From Bimuria novae-zelandiae CBS 107.79 (lineage: Eukaryota > Ascomycota > Dothideomycetes > Pleosporales > Didymosphaeriaceae), in assembly GCA_010015655.1 (NCBI GenBank), contig ML976662.1, forward strand, positions 206,255 to 270,254: DNA of 64,000 bases, read 5' to 3'. Positions within the stretch are counted from its first letter, which is position 1; the number at the start of each line of letters is the position of its first letter. A program made the position numbers and the translations under genes. The notes below the pieces were generated by a model. It saw only the letters and a program-made list of their open reading frames with translations, was not told where the DNA came from and did no database searches. Of the stretch, positions 49,601 to 61,468 are shown piece after piece.

Positions 49601-52600
49601 GGGCCAAGAAGGCGCACCTGGCCAATGGATATGGCCCCACTGAGACTTGTGTATTCTCGTCTCTCCTCGACCGTATCACAGAATTTGATCGACCTGACAA
49701 TATCGGACGCGCTGTCGGTGGTGCCAACTGGGTCGTTGACGCTGATGATCACAATGTGCTCGTTCCTATCGGAGCTGTGGGAGAGTTGTTGGTAGAGGGT
49801 CCCACCGTCGCTAGAGGATATCTCAACGACCCTATCAAGACTGCCCAAGTGTTTGTTGAGAGACCATCTTGGCTAGGTGAGGCTACTCTCGGACGACCTA
49901 TAGAGAGAGTGTATAAAACAGGAGATCTGGTGACCATGAGACCCGACGGAACCATATTCTACATCTCGAGAAAAGATACTCAAGTTAAGATCAGAGGCCA
50001 GCGCGTAGAGCTCGGCGAAATCGAATACGCCCTCAAGCAGCACCTGCCTCGTTTGACACATTTTGCTGTCGACCAGGTGCATCTTCCTCGGCGGGACAAT
50101 GCCAAGGTACTTGCTGCGTTCTTGTGCAGCAACGGCAAAGAGAAGGAAGGGGAGCCGGAAACTAGTCGTATCGATACTGAGCTTCACGCAGAGCTGACTA
50201 GTTTGACGAGCACTATCACCGACACATTGCCTGCATATATGGTTCCTACAATGTTCATCCTTCTGGACTCAATGCCGCTATCAAGCTCAGGAAAGACGGA
50301 TCGACGCCGCTTGCAAGCAGTTGCCCAAATACTGACGGATGAAGAGATCACACACTTCTCTCTTGCCGATGTCAAGAAGCGGAGCCCGGTCACTGAGAGG
50401 GAGAAAAAGATGCAGAGCATGTGGGCAACGGTCTTGGGCATCCCTGTCGAGAGCATTGGATTGGATGACAGTTTTATCCGTAAGTCATTACCGCCCTGAA
50501 AATATTTCTTACCATTGCTAACCCGTTGAATTTAGGACTTGGCGGAGACTCACTCGCCGCTATGCGTCTCGCAGCTCTTGCACGCAGGTTTGGCCTTTCG
50601 ATACTCGTGGACCACCTTTTCAGAAACCCGACGCTTGGTGCCATGTCATCCGCCACCACAAAGTTGAAGGAAAAGGCTACACGCGAACTCAAGCCTTTCT
50701 CCTTGCTTCGCGGTCCAGAGTCCTTGGAGGCGATCATGGAGAAGCTCGACCAGACTTACGGGATACCGAGAGATTCGGTTCATGATATTTACCCTACGTC
50801 TTCGCTTCAGGAAGGCTTGATGGTGTTATCCGTACGTCAACCGGGTACCTACAATTTCCAGTGGGTGTCTGCATTACCCTCCACTGTTGACCGCGAACGG
50901 TTCGTAAACGCCTGGAAGCTGTGTGTCAAGCGCAACACCATACTGCGCACAAGAATGATATACACCGAGCTTTCTGGCACTCTGCAAGTTGTGCTCGATG
51001 ATGAGTCGCAATGGACTACTTCAGGCTCGCTCGAAGAATATCTGAAAGCTGACAAACTCGATACCATGGACTACGGCAAATCGTTGACACGCTGGGCTAT
51101 TGTGGATGACGAGAACGGCAAAGCGCACTTCGTCTGGTCGGCACACCATTCCATCTATGACGGCTGGGCGCTGCCTTTGGTATTGCAGGAAGTTGCTCGC
51201 ATTTACCATGCCACGGACGTTTCTCACCTTCCTACGATACCCCCATACGCGCGCTTCATTGAGTATCTCGAGAGCCGAGATCACAACGCGGAAATGGCAT
51301 ACTGGCATGCACAGTTCCCCAAGGGCAAGGTTCTGTCGAACTTCCCACCTGCCCAGTCCTCAGCGATCCAGCCACTGGCCAATGTCACTGTAACGAAGGA
51401 GCTTCATTTTGCTTCGACCACCTCTTCAGCATCTGGATTCACGACATCGACCTTGATTAGAGCTGCATGGGCCATTGTACTCGCGCGGTACGCCGAAGCG
51501 AATGATGCGCTGTTTGGTTGTCTTCTAGCCGGAAGGAACGTTCCCATCAAGGATATCGCTTCCATGACGGGCCCTACAATCACAACAGTCCCGATTCACA
51601 TCGGTGTTCCGCCGGACCAATCCGTTCATGCTTTATTAGAAAATGTGCAGCAACAAGCTGTCGACATGATGCCCTTTGAGCATATTGGCCTGCAGAACAT
51701 CAAGCAGATCACTCGCGAGACTTGCGACGCTTGCAACTTCCAGAACTTGCTTGTCATCCAGCCCAAGAGGGAAAGCAACGAAGCCGATGATCTGTGGCGT
51801 ACTGGGGATACAATCGACTTTGCATTCGACGAGTTCCTCACCTATCCTTTGGTATTCCAGGTCGAGCTTGGCAACACTCTCGGCCTAACACTGAAGCTTG
51901 ACGATCGAATGCTGAGTGCAGAACGAGGTCAAAGAATGCTTGAGCACTTCTCACACGTTATCAACCAGCTGGCAAATGCGGGCACTCAGACCCTCGCTGA
52001 TATTGCAATTACTTGCCCAGCTGACGTCGCTGAATTGCAACGCTGGAACGACCCAACCGCCTTCGTTGAAGCCGTCAATCAAACTGTGCATGATCTGATT
52101 ACCGACCAAGCACGAACGTTCCCAGATGCGTCGGCTGTTTGCTCGTGGGATGACAACCTTACCTACGGAGAGCTCGATGCACTCTCGACACGCGTTGCCA
52201 AACATCTTAAGACTCTCGGTGTTGGCCTCGAAACGTATGTTCTTCTGTGCTTCGACAAGTCAGCTTGGGCGATCGTCGCGATGTTGGGTATTCTTAAGAG
52301 CGGAGCCGCATATGTTGCTGTCGATCCAATGCACCCACCGGATCGCAAGGCTTTCATAGCTCGCGATGTCTCCGCAACAGTGGCTTTGACTGGACCCCAG
52401 CATCAACACATGTTCAGTACTCTGGTAGACCATGTCATTGGGATCGACCGCGCTGCCGTTGAAGGCTTCATCTCTGATGTCGAGCTATCGATCGTGCCCC
52501 CATCTAATCCAGCGTTCGTCGTCTTCAGCAGTGGGAGTACGGGAGTGCCGAAAGGTATCATTATGGAGCATGGTGCCTTTGCGACTGGTGCGCGCTCTCA

Positions 52601-55562
52601 TGCCCCAGCATTACATATCGACCGGAACGCCCGTGTATTCCAATTCGCTGCGTATACGTACGATGTGTCCATGGGCGAAATCTTCTCGACACTGATGCAC
52701 GGAGGTTGTTGCGTCGTCCCAACGGAAGAGCAGCGGTTGAGCAACCTGGCGGGCGCGATTACCTCGTTGGCCGCAAACTGGTTGTTCCTGACGCCAACAG
52801 TCGCATCTCTTTTGCATCCTGCAAGCGTACCTACACTGCGATACCTAGTCCTCGGAGGCGAGCACGCAACAAAGGCGAACATCCAGACGTGGGCCGATCA
52901 CGTGCACTTAACGAACAGCTACGGTCCCGCCGAATGCGCCATCTGGACTAACCGCGCACCGGGCTTGAAGAGCGACGCCGACCCGTCGAACATCGGTCCC
53001 CGCATTGGGTCGCAGCTCTGGATCGTGGAAGCTGACAACCACGACAAATTGACACCGCAAGGCTGTGTCGGCGAGCTAGTCGTGGAAAGCTTGAGCTTGG
53101 CGAGAGGTTACAACGACCCAGTAAAGACGAAAGCCGCGTTCATCGAAGGACCGAAGTGGGCTGAAGCAAGTCGCCGAATTTATAAGACTGGCGACTTGGC
53201 GAAGTACAATTTCGACGGCACCATTTCGATCCTTGGCCGCAAAGATTCGCAAGTGAAGCTTAATGGCCAGCGAATGGAGTTGGGCGAAGTAGAGTTCCAT
53301 CTCTGGGCGGATGAAGCTGTGGACAAGGGCATGGCGCTCGTTCCAGATGCTGGTCCCTGCAGGAAGCATTTGGTGTCTATTGTGTCGTTCACACATGTCA
53401 AGAAGACCCAAGCAAGTGAAGGATTCATCGTGGTTGGTGGAGACCGAAAGAAAGAGGTTGGCTCCGAGATATCGCGCCTCAGAGAGAAGCTTGCGAGCAA
53501 GTTGCCAAAATACATGGTCCCGACGGTCTGGATCGTTCTCGAGAACCTGCCACTGAACGCTTCCGGCAAGTTGGATCGAAGGAGGGTTGCCGAGTGGGTT
53601 AAGGAGCTGGACGAGGAAACGTACCGCAGCGTGATCGAACTTGCGCAGGGCGACAAGGCAAAGACGCAACCCTCGAACGCTATGGAGGCAGCCATGAGAG
53701 GATTGTGGAGCAAGGTATTGAGTATTCCGGAGGAATCAATTGGCATGGACGACAATTTCTTACAGGTGGGCGGTGACTCGATTACCGCAGTGCGACTGAC
53801 GGCTGCGGCGCGTCAAGAGGGCATCACTCTGCTTGTAAGAGATATTTTCCAGAGGCCGGTTTTGAAAGTTATGAGCACTGCTGCGAAGTGGGAGGAGGTA
53901 GCAGACCAGGTGGCGCTAGAGCCATTATCGATCTTCCAAGAGGAGGAGAAGGAGTACGCACTGGAGGAGATTGCGAAGGCGACATCGCAGCCTGTCGGCA
54001 ACATCGAGGATGTGCTCGAGGCCACGGACTATCAATCGTGGACTCTTGCGGCGGGTCACCTGAAGACGCGCGGATACAATAACTACTTTGGCATCAGGTT
54101 CGACGAGAAGTTAGATATGGAGAAGTTGAAGAGCGCTTGCCAGTCAGTGATAGCGCGCCATCCTATCCTGCGAACAGTTTTCATCATGCGGAATAAGCGC
54201 TTGATGCAGGTGGTCCTTAAGAAGTACGAGCCCGAGTATGCACAGTACGAGCGACAAGATAGCGATAGCGAGGAGGGCATACCACTGGCGCTGATCGAAC
54301 AAGACATGGAGCGTCCAGTCAATCTAGGAGAGAACATCGTACGATTCGTTCTCGTCAAGCAGAACGACAACCAGCATCGCCTCGTCTTCCGACTCTCGCA
54401 CGCCCAGTACGATGGCATCAGTCTTCCGACTATCCTCCAAGATATCAAAGCCTCATATGAAGGCACGTCGCTCTCCACCAGCAAGCCGCTTTCAAGCTTC
54501 ATCCACGGCGTACGCACTCAGGACCATGGTCAAGCGGAAAGCTTCTGGACCACACTACTCCAGGATTCAAGCATGACGAACATTCTCCACCACAAGAAGC
54601 TGCCTTACAAGAACCCCGCCAACCGTATGCTAAGCCGAACCGTATCACCGACACCCCTGACGGCGCAGGGAATCACATTCGCAAGCACCGTCAAAGCAGC
54701 GTGGGCACTCGTGCTCTCCTCGCTCGCACTCACGCCCGACACCATCTTCGGCCAAGTCGTATCCGGCCGCAATGCACTCCCCGGCATCCAAGACGTCGTC
54801 GGCCCCTGCATGAACATTCTCCCCGTGCGCGTGCCTCTCCAGACTAACTGGACGAACGCCGATCTCGCGCGCTTCGTGCAAGACCAGCACCTCGCCAGCA
54901 TGCCCCACGAGAACCTAGGCATGCGACGCATCGTCAAGGCGTGCACTTCTTGGCCAAAGATGACTCGGTTCAGCTCGATCTATCAGCACACGAACTTCGG
55001 CAACCAGTTCTTCGGTGAGGTGTTGTCGGCGTCGGCGGGCAGTGAGATGACGGGATACAGTCCCCCGCACGATGTCGCTGATGTGTGGATCTGGACGGCA
55101 CCCGTGGGCAATGGGAAGTTCTCGGTGGATTTTACGTTTGCGGATGGCGTTGTGGCGGATGAGGTGGCGCAGTTGATGCTCGATATGCTGTGCCAGAACA
55201 TTGAGGAGATTGCTGCCAATCAGGAGGCAAGGATCACGTTGCCAACTGAGACCAAGGTGTCTCTGCCTATTGCGTATGACGACGAGGAAGCCAAGGCCAA
55301 ATACTTTGGGCAGGCAAAACAACAGTCGGCGATCTCTGTGTCCGATGCTGAAGAGTTGGTTGAGCGTGCTTGGAAAGAGGTGTTTGGTGTTGAAGGCGGC
55401 GCAGACGATGACCGGGAGTGGTGGGAGCTCAGAGGCGATCTCATGGCTGCGGTGCAGCTCGCTGAAATCTATAGCAGAGAGTCAGGCGAGGACGTCAGTG
55501 TGGAGAGTGTCATTGACTGCGCGAGCAAGGCTCAGCAGGTCAAGATGTTGGGAGGAAAGTAA
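33023..55562 (+). CDS. Multimodular nonribosomal peptide synthetase, five complete A domains, two E domains, terminal cyclising-type C domain
   Basis: Eleven exons: 33023-33523, 33577-34419, 34479-38686, 38735-40326, 40373-41194, 41261-41426, 41492-41995, 42054-43155, 43214-46708, 46765-50479 and 50536-55562. The ten introns are 46-66 nt, all GT-AG with phase-consistent joins, giving 7,324 aa. Order: partial C, A remnant, T0, C1-A1-T1-E1, C2-A2-T2-E2, C3-A3-T3, C4-A4-T4, C5-A5-T5, CT, dead T. A1-A5 each keep the A3 Gly/Ser-rich loop, the A7 TGDL and the A10 Lys. T0-T5 keep the pantetheinylated Ser. The predicted product is a pentapeptide with residues 1 and 2 as D forms, released by CT, probably as a ring. 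Several introns fall inside domain cores, so an unspliced reading would look broken, but the spliced frame is intact. Product unknown. Confidence 0.93.
34691..39325 (+). other. NRPS module 1: C1-A1-T1-E1 (about aa 515-2045)
   Basis: C1 has IHHALYDAW, an intact HHxxxD. A1 has YTSGSTGEPKG, FDASLED, YRTGDL and SQKLDR; the specificity residues read by eye are DAEIIGGLYK. T1 has IGGDSITAM. E1 has AHHLIIDFVSWR, EAHGRE (EGHGRE is usual), and FNYVGR. Epimerisation should give a D residue at position 1. Two introns touch this module. Confidence 0.85.
39326..44215 (+). other. NRPS module 2: C2-A2-T2-E2 (about aa 2048-3580)
   Basis: C2 has FHHATIDATS, as expected for a domain accepting a D donor after E1. 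A2 is split by introns inside its A3, A4-A5 and A7-A8 regions but reads through when spliced; specificity residues by eye are DVMLVGAVLK. T2 has LGGDSITAM. E2 has AHHL, then after an intron VIDLVSWR, EGHGRE and FNYLGQ. Position 2 should therefore also be D. Confidence 0.85.
44216..47470 (+). other. NRPS module 3: C3-A3-T3 (about aa 3583-4645)
   Basis: C3 has ASHALVDADS: the first His of HHxxxD is Ser, and a Tyr lies 14 residues after the Asp, a spacing otherwise known from fungal terminal C domains. A3 has YTSGSTGVPKG and YRTGDL; specificity residues by eye are DPGLVGAIAK. T3 has LGGDSLSAI. No epimerase follows, so an L residue (or glycine) is expected. Confidence 0.8.
47471..50760 (+). other. 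NRPS module 4: C4-A4-T4 (about aa 4648-5725)
   Basis: C4 has MHHALYDEWS. A4 has YTSGSSGKPKG and YKTGDL, but the conserved Asp that normally holds the substrate amino group is Glu (AFESSMLE); specificity residues by eye are ESLFVGGVFK. T4 is interrupted by the last intron just before LGGDSLAAM. Confidence 0.8.
50761..53985 (+). other. NRPS module 5: C5-A5-T5 (about aa 5726-6800)
   Basis: C5 has AHHSIYDGW. A5 has FSSGSTGVPKG (Thr to Ser at the start of A3), a one-residue gap in the ARGYLNDP block (ARGYNDP), then YKTGDL and SGKLDR; specificity residues by eye are DVGLVGSIWK. T5 has VGGDSITAV. Confidence 0.82.
53986..55562 (+). other. NRPS release end: terminal C domain and inactive carrier domain (about aa 6801-7324)
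   Basis: The terminal C domain has LSHAQYDG with Tyr 14 residues after the Asp, the SHxxxDx14Y pattern described for fungal cyclising CT domains such as TqaA. It is followed by a carrier-like fold in which GGDS is RGDL, so the pantetheine Ser is lost. No thioesterase or reductase domain is present. Confidence 0.82.
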
Positions 55563-55580
55563 ACAATATCGTATATATAT

Positions 55581-55758
55581 TGTAACGGTATTAGGAGCAA
55601 GTCTGAGGTGCTGCCTGCTATTGCCTGTACTAGCATAGTTGCTGCCTACACTCGTTTACTACTGCCTAATTTGCTCAGCAGCATATATCTTAGTTACTAT
55701 ATATATATAATTAAATTAGTATTTTCCCGACTTTTGCTTTGCAGCAATAACCGCTATA
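55581..55758 (+). repeat. Left LTR of the copia element
   Basis: About 178 bp, starting TGTAACGGTA and ending CCGCTATA. It matches the right LTR along its whole length, with nearly all differences being C/T or G/A. Its left half keeps more C and G than the right LTR and its right half fewer. The NRPS transcript probably runs into it. Confidence 0.88.
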
Positions 55759-57542
55759 GTTATAAGCTTAAATTATAATAAGATCTTACTTACCTAAATT
55801 ACCTGCCTACTTATATATAGAGTAGAGAAACCCTACGAGCACGATAATTACTAAGGACTTAGTAATTACTTAAGTAATAATTATACTTAGCTAATTAAAA
55901 GATTAGTATAAATAGCTATTTATCTATAAAGATACAGCGCAAAAGAATTAACTCTAGAAGTATATTAATCTAAATATTATAGTAGACTAGCTATTCTAGC
56001 TAGAGGAGCTAACGGAACCTTAGCTTAGTAATTATAACTAATAAGCTATAACGTACGCTATCCTAAACACTAAGTAGCTAACTATTGTTAGGCGTACGAG
56101 CAATAAGAGAAGAAGGATCTAAAGTATAAGTATTAGCTTAAGGCTCTAGCAAACTTTAACTCTAAGATTAATAAAATAATAGTAGCGCATTATATATACC
56201 TAATTAAGAATAAGAACACGCCGCATAAATAACTTATAACTTCTAAAAAATATTTTATACTATTAGACGTAACACGTTATTATAATTTAATTATAAAATA
56301 TAAGAATCTTTAGACGCTACTAAAGGGCAGGAAGGTTAAAAAATAGTTTTAATATTAAATTAAAGTTACTAGCTAGTATAAGGCTATTAAGCTTTTAAAA
56401 ACTAAAAATATTTAAGCGTAAGAAGATTTCCTAGTTACTTATAAGATAATTAACCCTAAATATAGAATAGCAGGTCTGCGAGACCTAATCTAAAAAGAGA
56501 CGCTTAGTATAAAAGTTTTATTAGTAGAGAACTATATTACTAAGCTCTTAGTATATATAAAGCGTATATATCTAATTAATATAGGCTTTAGTGCACACGT
56601 GGCAGAACTAAAGATAGTAAAGCTAATAATTCTATAAAGTAATAAACCTTTTTAAAGTAGTATATGCCTTTGTAGTAAAAGATATTTATAGTTAAAATAC
56701 TAAGTAGTAAACCCTAACGCTTCTAACTAACCCTAAGGATATAATAATAAGGAGGCTAATAAGAAAGTAGTAATAGTCTTTACTAAGGATCTAAGTTTAA
56801 AAGTAAAGGTAAAAAAAGCTATATAAGACTAAAAAGTAACTTAGTTAGCTTTAAGCTTATAATTACTATTAATAATAGTAAGCCTCCTTTAAACCTATCT
56901 GCCTACACTATATAATATATAGTATCTAATGCCGTTATAGTTAACAAGCGTAGTAAACATAATAAACGTAATAAACGCGATAAGCGTAATAAAACCCTAA
57001 TACTTAATAATAGTATTAAACCTACTAAGGAGCTAGTAGATCTACTAATACTTAATAATATTAGTAGCTACGACTTATTAAGTAACTAATTTATACTTAA
57101 TCTTAGTTAAAATGCGTATATTATTAACACGGAGTCCTAGCCTAAATAAATAAAAGAGTATAAGGCTAGTGCTAACGACTCTATAAAAGTAAAAATAGGC
57201 CATATTTAGATTATTATATAAAGTAGTATAAAGTTAACTATAAAAATACTTAAAGATTTATTAGCTATTATCCTAATATATATTACCTTAGTTAAAGGCT
57301 TCTTAATAAGCCTTATAGGCTTAGTACGCTATTACTTAAGTTAAATTTACTTTAACTTAGGATAAGATTTACTATATAAAGTTAGTAAGAAAACTATTAT
57401 TACTTAACTAAAGTATAATAATAGTTACTAACTAGTTAACGCTAATGCTAGCTGCTACTTAAATATACGCTTATTATTATCCTTTAGCACAACCTATTAA
57501 CCTTTAAAGGACCTTTAACGTAACCTTATAGTTAACTATAGG

Positions 57543-57711
57543 TGTCACGGGACGAACACAAGATAGTCTAGGAGAAGTACTATGTTATGCCGTAAGGAAG
57601 GAAACTATAGGAGACGCGAGGTCGCTAGGTACACAAGTAAGGATCTACGCCAAGATACGCCAAGTCACGCCAAGTCACGTGGCCACAACTAACCAGGTTA
57701 GTGCCGTGACA
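57543..57711. repeat. Solo LTR-like insertion (169 bp) with ATAGG target duplication, nested in the copia element
   Basis: Perfect inverted ends TGTCACGG and CCGTGACA, flanked by ATAGG on both sides (57538-57542 and 57712-57716). Its composition is normal, in contrast to the bleached copia around it. Inside, a CGCCAAG motif recurs three times near 57651-57680. It is either a solo LTR of a small-LTR element or a non-autonomous element. Confidence 0.85.
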
Positions 57712-58984
57712 ATAGGATAGCCTACAGCACCTAGGGTTATCTAGGCAAGAAGGCAATCGAGAAGCTAGCTAATTATGTAAAAGGCCTGCGAGTAAAAGGT
57801 AGAGACAGCGACTTCTATAGCGTATGTATTAAATTAAAACTCTTAAAGTAAGTCTCTAAAAGATAGTAAGAAGACATTATACTTAGGAAGTTTTATTATG
57901 TCGCCGTAGACTTTATACAGCTACTACCTCGAGATATAGACTCTTGTCTCAACGGTGACCGCGTTACAGGTTATATAGTAGATTAGTATAGTAAGTAGCA
58001 CGAAGTTAACTGCTTTTTACACTATATAAAAATATTCCTAAACTACTAGCTTATTTATAAAATTTATAAGATATAGCGTATCTTTAATAGCAATGTTACC
58101 GTAATTAAGACTAATAATAACTAAGAATATAGAGTTATACTAAATATATAAGAGGAACTCTGCGCTAAGCTAGGAATTTAATATAAGCCACGAGTAGAAT
58201 ACGCAGACAAGTAAAATAGCCTTATAAAGTAAGTAGGCAAGACTATTATTATTTAAGCTTAAGCTATAAGGCTTAAAGGAAACCTACTAAAGTTATTATT
58301 AAATAAGCTATTTAGTATAGTAGTTATATACTAAATCGTATACTAATTAAAGCGCTAGGCTAGAAGACTCTATATAAAATTATATAAGGAGTAAAGCTAA
58401 AGGTAAACTATTTACGTCTTATAGGCTGTTAAGCGTATATCTAAAATCCGTCTATTAAGAGAGGCGACAAGCTAGAATCTAAAACTCGTATAAAATACCT
58501 TATTAGCTATAATTTAATAAATATTTTTAAAATCTAGCTACCTATAAAGGATACAGTAATTTAAGTAAAAGACGTTATTTTTAAATTAGCTTAATTTTAT
58601 AAAGGACTAAAAGGCTATATAGTAAAATTAATTATTAAAAAAGTTATAAAGCTACTTACCTTTCTAAAGGAAGCTAAATATAATAATATTACTATTAAAG
58701 AATTTATAACGCTTACATAGACGCGTAATATACCTACAGCTATAGCTTGCGCAAGCTAGTAGCAGTTAAGGGGTAAGAGCGGAGTTAAAGAAGGTAAAGA
58801 AGTTAATAAAGTTAATAAGGACGTAAAGAATCTATTTCTAAGAGGTAGGCTACTTACGCCTACGTTACCTGCGCCTTACGTAAGTTAGTAATAAAATAAT
58901 AATACTCTAGCTAAAGTTCTTCTAATAAAGCTCTCTATAACTTAAATCCCTAACTATAAGTCTAATTATTATAATAATAATGCT

Positions 58985-59395
58985 CTAAGATGCAGAAACC
59001 CGTTAAGATCCGTTAAAATCTTACATAACGCTGGGCGGGGCATGGACACTTATTCATGCGATTAGCCAAGATTCCTGACTTAGCCACGAGTCACGTGATT
59101 AAGTCACGCGTCCCAGAAGTATCAGGCGTCCCAGAAGTATCTTAGCGCATGGGACTTTGGGACTCCTGGGACTCTTAGGATTCATGGAACAAGTCATATA
59201 TATAGGAACGCTATGGTAGTCTTCTACTATTGTATTTAACCTGTTTACTAATCTATCGTTTAGATTAACTTAGGCTCCCTCTTATTAATTTAATTATACT
59301 ATACACACTTTTAATACTAACGCCCTATTAATACGCGTAAGCTATTAATACCCCTTACCTATATTACTAACACTCCTGTCCGAGAACCAGCCCTT
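58985..59395. repeat. Second less-mutated patch in the copia element, probable LTR
   Basis: This patch keeps GC-richer sequence (58990-59200, including CGTCCCAGAAGTATC twice at about 59110 and 59128 and a GGGACT repeat) and then a pyrimidine-rich leader-like part. It separates the integrase-side and RT-side relics of the copia element, so it is probably another LTR insertion. I could not fix its ends or find a target duplication. Confidence 0.45.
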
Positions 59396-60119
59396 ACCCC
59401 TTTAGGACCAGCTACCCTAAAGGGCTTAACAAAATCCTAAAATTAATAAATTAAATATTCTTATAGGCTTACGCTAACGATAGTAGCGCACTAATAACCT
59501 TATTAATATAATTAAATACTAAATACACGCGATTTTTTATAAAATAAGTATTAATAACTACCTACACGCGTTTACAATAGCGCTAAGCTATAGCTTATTA
59601 TTAAAATCTATTAATTACAGGTTCTGCTACTACTAAGAACCTAAAGAGACCTAGAGACTTATCTATATAAAGCTAAGTTTTAATAAGCGAGATAAGAAGA
59701 ATACTATAATATCTAAAGTAAAAGATACTTTATAAGGACTATAAAAATAGTAATAAACGCTAATACTAAAGTACTACTACTAATATAGGTTTTTATATAT
59801 AAATTTAATAAAGATAGCTTTTTTTTTACTGTTTAAGGAATGTCTAGTAATTTAAGGTAACCTTAAGTAAACTTATAAAATACCTATACTACTACACTTA
59901 TAGCACGCACCTTTAGAGTAATTACTATTATTATTAATTACTTTAAGCTAGAACTTATTTAGTATAATATACTAATAGCTTTCTTAAATATAACTTATCT
60001 ATCTACTCTACGCGCAGATGCTAAATGGATTTTAAAAAGATAAAAAACTACTCTAGATACTCCGCGCTTTTTATAAATTAAAGGAGTTACTGCTACTATA
60101 GTACAAGGAGTTCCGCAGG

Positions 60120-60695
60120 ACGTTACAGTTACTAGGGATAAAGCCTGTGCCAGGCTTTCCATGTGTGAACACGAACAAGTAGCTCATACTATTTATCTAT
60201 GTTGACAATATTATTATAGCCTTTCACCTACACAATACTAAGCTTTACTAGCAGTTCGAGCAGAAGCTTAGTAAATACTACTAACTAAAGTAACTTAGTC
60301 TACTTAAGTAGTTCTTAGGTATACGCGTCGTACGAGACATCGCCGCTAGCAAACTTTAGCTGCTCCAGGATGCCTACATCGACAAAGTAGCCACAAAGTA
60401 TGGCATAACGTCTACCGGCCGCCGTACAGAAGTACCTATGATGGTCAACTACCTTAAGCCATCTATAGAGGAACCAAAAGCAGCCCGCACGAAACTCTAC
60501 CAGGAGCTTGTCGGTCATCTCGCGTTCCTCACCCAGTTTACACGGCCAGACCTAGCACGCGCTCATGTCATACACGCGTCACATCTTACCAACCCTAGTC
60601 AAGCTTATGTGGATTCGATACGTAAAGTGTGGCGTCACGTCCTAGAAACTCAATACTACGCGCTTGAAGCTTGCTTAAATAAGGAAGGAATCTAG
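60120..60695 (+). pseudogene. Copia reverse transcriptase/RNase H fragment, unusually well preserved
   Basis: It contains the RT active-site region (LYVDN near 60195) and a continuous open stretch at 60438-60692 that includes ELVGHLAFLTQFTRPDLARA, the typical copia block after the RT palm. CpA dinucleotides are still common here, unlike immediately before and after. Confidence 0.75.
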
Positions 60696-61288
60696 GAGTA
60701 CGTGACTATAAAGAAGGACTATCGCGATCCTATCTTCTTTAGAGCATCTAATACTGCCTTTATAAATAACCTAGAGACTTAACCTACCTCTTAAGACTAT
60801 ATATTCTAGCTATTTAAAATAAGTATTAACTAAAAATCTACCTTATAGTATATAGTTACTAAGTTAATTACTAAGATAGAGCTACTTGCGCTCTCCCTTA
60901 TAAGCTTAAAAATAAAAAAGTAACTACGTTTATTTAATAAACTATTCTTAATACTTAACACTATACCTATTATTTAGTGCGACAATTAGCAGACTATAGG
61001 TATAATTATAAAAAAAATAAGATAAGCTAGTAATAAAGCTTAAGTATATTAATATATATTAGAGCTAAATCTACTAAGAAGTAGAGTAAGGATAACTTAA
61101 CGTATAATAATAATTTACTAATAGGATACCTACTAATAGCATAACTAAAATACTACTATATTAAAAGTATACTAAGTTTATAAAATAGTTATACCTTATA
61201 GATCTACGCTCTTAAATTTAAGATATTATAAAACTATAAAGGAGGAAAGCTTATCCTTCTATTATTAAATAATTATAGGATAAGGGAG

Positions 61289-61468
61289 TGTATAATAGTA
61301 TTAAGAGTAAGTCTAAAGTACTTCCTACTATTACCTATACTAGTATAGTTACTACCTATAATTATTTACTATTGCCTAATTTGCTCAGCAGCATATATCT
61401 TAGTTACTATACACATATAATTAAATTAGTGTTTTCCTGACTTTCGCTTTGCAGCAACAACCGCTACA
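61289..61468 (+). repeat. Right LTR of the copia element
   Basis: About 180 bp, starting TGTATAATAG and ending CCGCTACA, directly followed by the TATAT target duplication and then normal-composition DNA. Confidence 0.88.

Larger units (their letters stand above)
55581..61468 (+). mobile_element. Ty1/copia LTR retrotransposon, complete in outline but RIP-mutated
   Basis: Two LTRs (55581-55758 and 61289-61468) end in TGTA...GCTA(C/T)A and are flanked by TATAT on both sides (55576-55580 and 61469-61473), so the whole 5,888-bp unit is one insertion. A polypurine tract (GGATAAGGGAG) precedes the right LTR. The plus strand carries a degraded pol: a YVDN reverse-transcriptase site near 60200 and copia RNase H sequence near 60440-60690. 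Most of the inside has stops from RIP-type changes. Two further LTR-like insertions lie within it. It begins 18 bp after the NRPS stop codon. Confidence 0.88.
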
